This document shows positions 45,039 to 46,340 of a stretch of 46,340 bases of DNA, one piece after another. The notes below the pieces were generated by a model that was not told where the DNA came from, did no database searches, and worked only from the letters and a program-made list of their open reading frames with translations. Location: NCBI GenBank assembly GCA_902792635.1, contig CADBAG010000017.1, forward strand, positions 1 to 46,340, given 5' to 3'. The DNA comes from an uncultured Prevotellaceae bacterium (lineage in GTDB: Bacteria; Bacteroidota; Bacteroidia; Bacteroidales; Bacteroidaceae). Within the stretch, counting starts at the first letter, position 1. Every line of letters begins with the position of its first letter. Position numbers and translations under genes: made by a program.

Positions 45039-45476
45039 ATGAAAAAGATTCTTTTAATTGCATTTGTTGCACTCCTTTCCCTAAGTGCAGCAGCACAAAA
45101 CAAAGTAACGGGAAAAGACTCAACAACCTTTGAAGGCTATCTCTACAATGAAAAATACAACGTATACCTCGTCATCGATTTCTATCATAACAATGTGATA
45201 GTGCCTAACCAAGAGATATATGGTGAGATGGCCGGATATTTCGGTGACCGGCAGGATGGAAGGAAATGGCTATTCACTGACGCTAAGATCATAAGTAAAG
45301 ACAAAGCGGAGATACAGATAACAAACGACTATGGCAGTGAGGATCTTACTGCATCGCTCACTGCCATAGACGACAAGAATTTCAAGTTCCGCCAAGAAGA
45401 TGGAAGCACCCTCAAGATTGCCAGAAATAGGAAATGGCTTAAGATGCCAAAGGAACTCGACTTCGTGAAAAGATAA
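45039..45476 (+). CDS. Small secreted protein of unknown function
   Basis: The 145-residue protein has a clear signal peptide (about 1-20, ending SAAAQ). The mature part is beta-rich with no Cys and no known motif (for example FEGYLYNEKYNVYLVIDFY, KDKAEIQITNDYGSEDL). It stands alone on the plus strand, converging on the transglycosylase-like gene four bases away. Not recognised. Confidence 0.7.
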   Translation: MKKILLIAFVALLSLSAAAQNKVTGKDSTTFEGYLYNEKYNVYLVIDFYHNNVIVPNQEIYGEMAGYFGDRQDGRKWLFTDAKIISKDKAEIQITNDYGSEDLTASLTAIDDKNFKFRQEDGSTLKIARNRKWLKMPKELDFVKR

Positions 45477-45480
45477 CTGA

Positions 45481-45930
45481 TTACTTATTTTTCTGGAGGA
45501 TAGACATTACTTTATCAAAATAACGCTGCGTTTTTGAGATACTGTAATGCATTCCTCCATTCCATGATCGGATAGCCTGCTCAACATTACGCAGCGGGTT
45601 AAACCACGACTGGAAAAGAAGGAACATCTCTATCGACTTCTGCTTACTCCAACGGTCAGAGAGCTTATAGCGCTTCTTCGACTTTCTGCGGCGAAGGATG
45701 TTGTTACACTCAGCAACGAGCACTGGAGTGATCTGCAAGACACCTACAGAAGCACCACTCTTCGCCTTACTGTTACCTTTACTTTCAACCTGAATAAGAG
45801 CCTCAATTACCGGCTTCCAATCCTGATCCGAATCGGCGATCTCGACATCATCTGTTGCTGAAGCAGCATGAGACGGTAAGACCATAAACCCGAAAACAAG
45901 AATAAAAAATAACCTAATAATTTTCTTCAT
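45481..45930 (-). CDS. Secreted lytic transglycosylase-like protein
   Basis: The 149-residue protein has a signal peptide (about 1-22, ending SHA) and a short SLT/lysozyme-like fold. Glu49 in ALIQVESKGN is the likely catalytic acid, followed by SVGVLQITP and the late motif AIRSWNGGMHY. It should cleave peptidoglycan in the periplasm. It is short compared with most lytic transglycosylases, consisting of the catalytic domain only. The start at 45930 (MKKIIRLF) is chosen because it gives a clean signal peptide; an upstream GTG at 46005 is possible but less likely. Confidence 0.8.
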   Translation of the reverse strand: MKKIIRLFFILVFGFMVLPSHAASATDDVEIADSDQDWKPVIEALIQVESKGNSKAKSGASVGVLQITPVLVAECNNILRRRKSKKRYKLSDRWSKQKSIEMFLLFQSWFNPLRNVEQAIRSWNGGMHYSISKTQRYFDKVMSILQKNK

Positions 45931-46025
45931 TACATCATAATTACGAGAACTCTCAGCCAATACAAAACACCTATCAAACAAACGATAGGAAGAAAAGATC
46001 AACACGTTCTCAATTGTTGTTGATG

Positions 46026-46033
46026 CAAAGGTA
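46026..46033 (-). promoter_or_regulatory. -7 promoter element of the transglycosylase-like gene
   Basis: TACCTTTG on the minus strand gives a leader of about 90 bases. The rest of the gap from 46034 to the rRNA terminator holds no feature I could recognise. Confidence 0.5.
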
Positions 46034-46202
46034 ATAAAAATAATTGAGAATCAAGACATTTTGCTAAGTTGATTGACGAATATTATGAAAAAAGGAGAGA
46101 ATGTTAAAGAGAAACGACCAATAATTTACCTATGTAAAATATAAGCTGATGGCCGCCACTGTGGGGCGCCACTGCAACAAGATCAAACAATCAACAACGA
46201 AA

Positions 46203-46236
46203 AGAGCCTTGAGAATATTTCTATCCTCAAGGCTCT
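46203..46236 (-). terminator. rRNA operon terminator
   Basis: The 11-bp arms AGAGCCTTGAG (46203-46213) and CTCAAGGCTCT (46226-46236), with a T run after the stem on the minus strand, lie just downstream of the 5S rRNA. Confidence 0.85.
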
Positions 46237-46246
46237 CGTTATTAAA

Positions 46247-46340
<94 letters not shown>

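Overview
The window looks like the chromosome of a Bacteroidota bacterium, most likely Prevotellaceae (Prevotella or a close relative). The evidence is repeated promoter elements of the form TAnnTTTG (usually TAACTTTG) 20-60 bases before start codons, a CarboxypepD_reg-type TonB receptor, a GldH lipoprotein, a RicT/PSP1 protein beside holB, a Wza/Wzc pair with a tyrosine-rich tail, and a eukaryote-type (GT3) glycogen synthase paired with a maltodextrin-type phosphorylase. No phage, transposase gene, CRISPR array or tRNA was seen. It reads as core chromosome with several families of short intergenic repeats. The last ~94 bases are the 3' part of a 5S rRNA on the minus strand.

Layout. (1) 1-9.8 kb, minus strand: a phosphate block of sensor kinase, PiT-type phosphate transporter with a PhoU-like tail, OmpR-family regulator, TonB receptor and a beta-helix-like lipoprotein. 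The transporter and receptor promoters both carry 11-bp direct repeats (TTACA-like) at the same distance from the -7 element, which reads as a Pho box. (2) 9.8-13.2 kb, minus: wza-wzc exopolysaccharide export genes. (3) 13.5-18.4 kb, plus: aconitase, isocitrate dehydrogenase and citrate synthase, the oxidative TCA branch from oxaloacetate to 2-oxoglutarate. (4) 18.8-21.3 kb, plus: vitamin B6 cluster of a ThiD-like/AraC fusion regulator followed by pdxS and pdxT. (5) 21.7-25.6 kb, plus: S9 peptidase, a membrane protein, a double zinc-ribbon protein and an Hsp20 with a possible sigma-54 promoter. (6) 25.6-27.9 kb, minus: secreted M6 metalloprotease and a small secreted protein. (7) 28.1-34.5 kb, plus: stand-alone IMP cyclohydrolase followed by the rod-shape operon mreB-mreC-mreD-mrdA-rodA. 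(8) 34.6-40.4 kb, minus: metF-holB-ricT-gldH, then a polyprenyl-phosphate sugar transferase with greA. (9) 40.6-44.9 kb, minus: glycogen synthase and glucan phosphorylase. (10) 45.0-45.9 kb: two small secreted proteins, then the rRNA end.

The most distinctive features are the candidate Bacteroidota Pho box; the B6 regulator, whose kinase fold has lost the GTGC active-site motif; two REP-like composite palindromic elements (4829-5114 and 18442-18687); two heptamer arrays that run into the last codons of the gene beside them; and two 22-bp-period tandem arrays.
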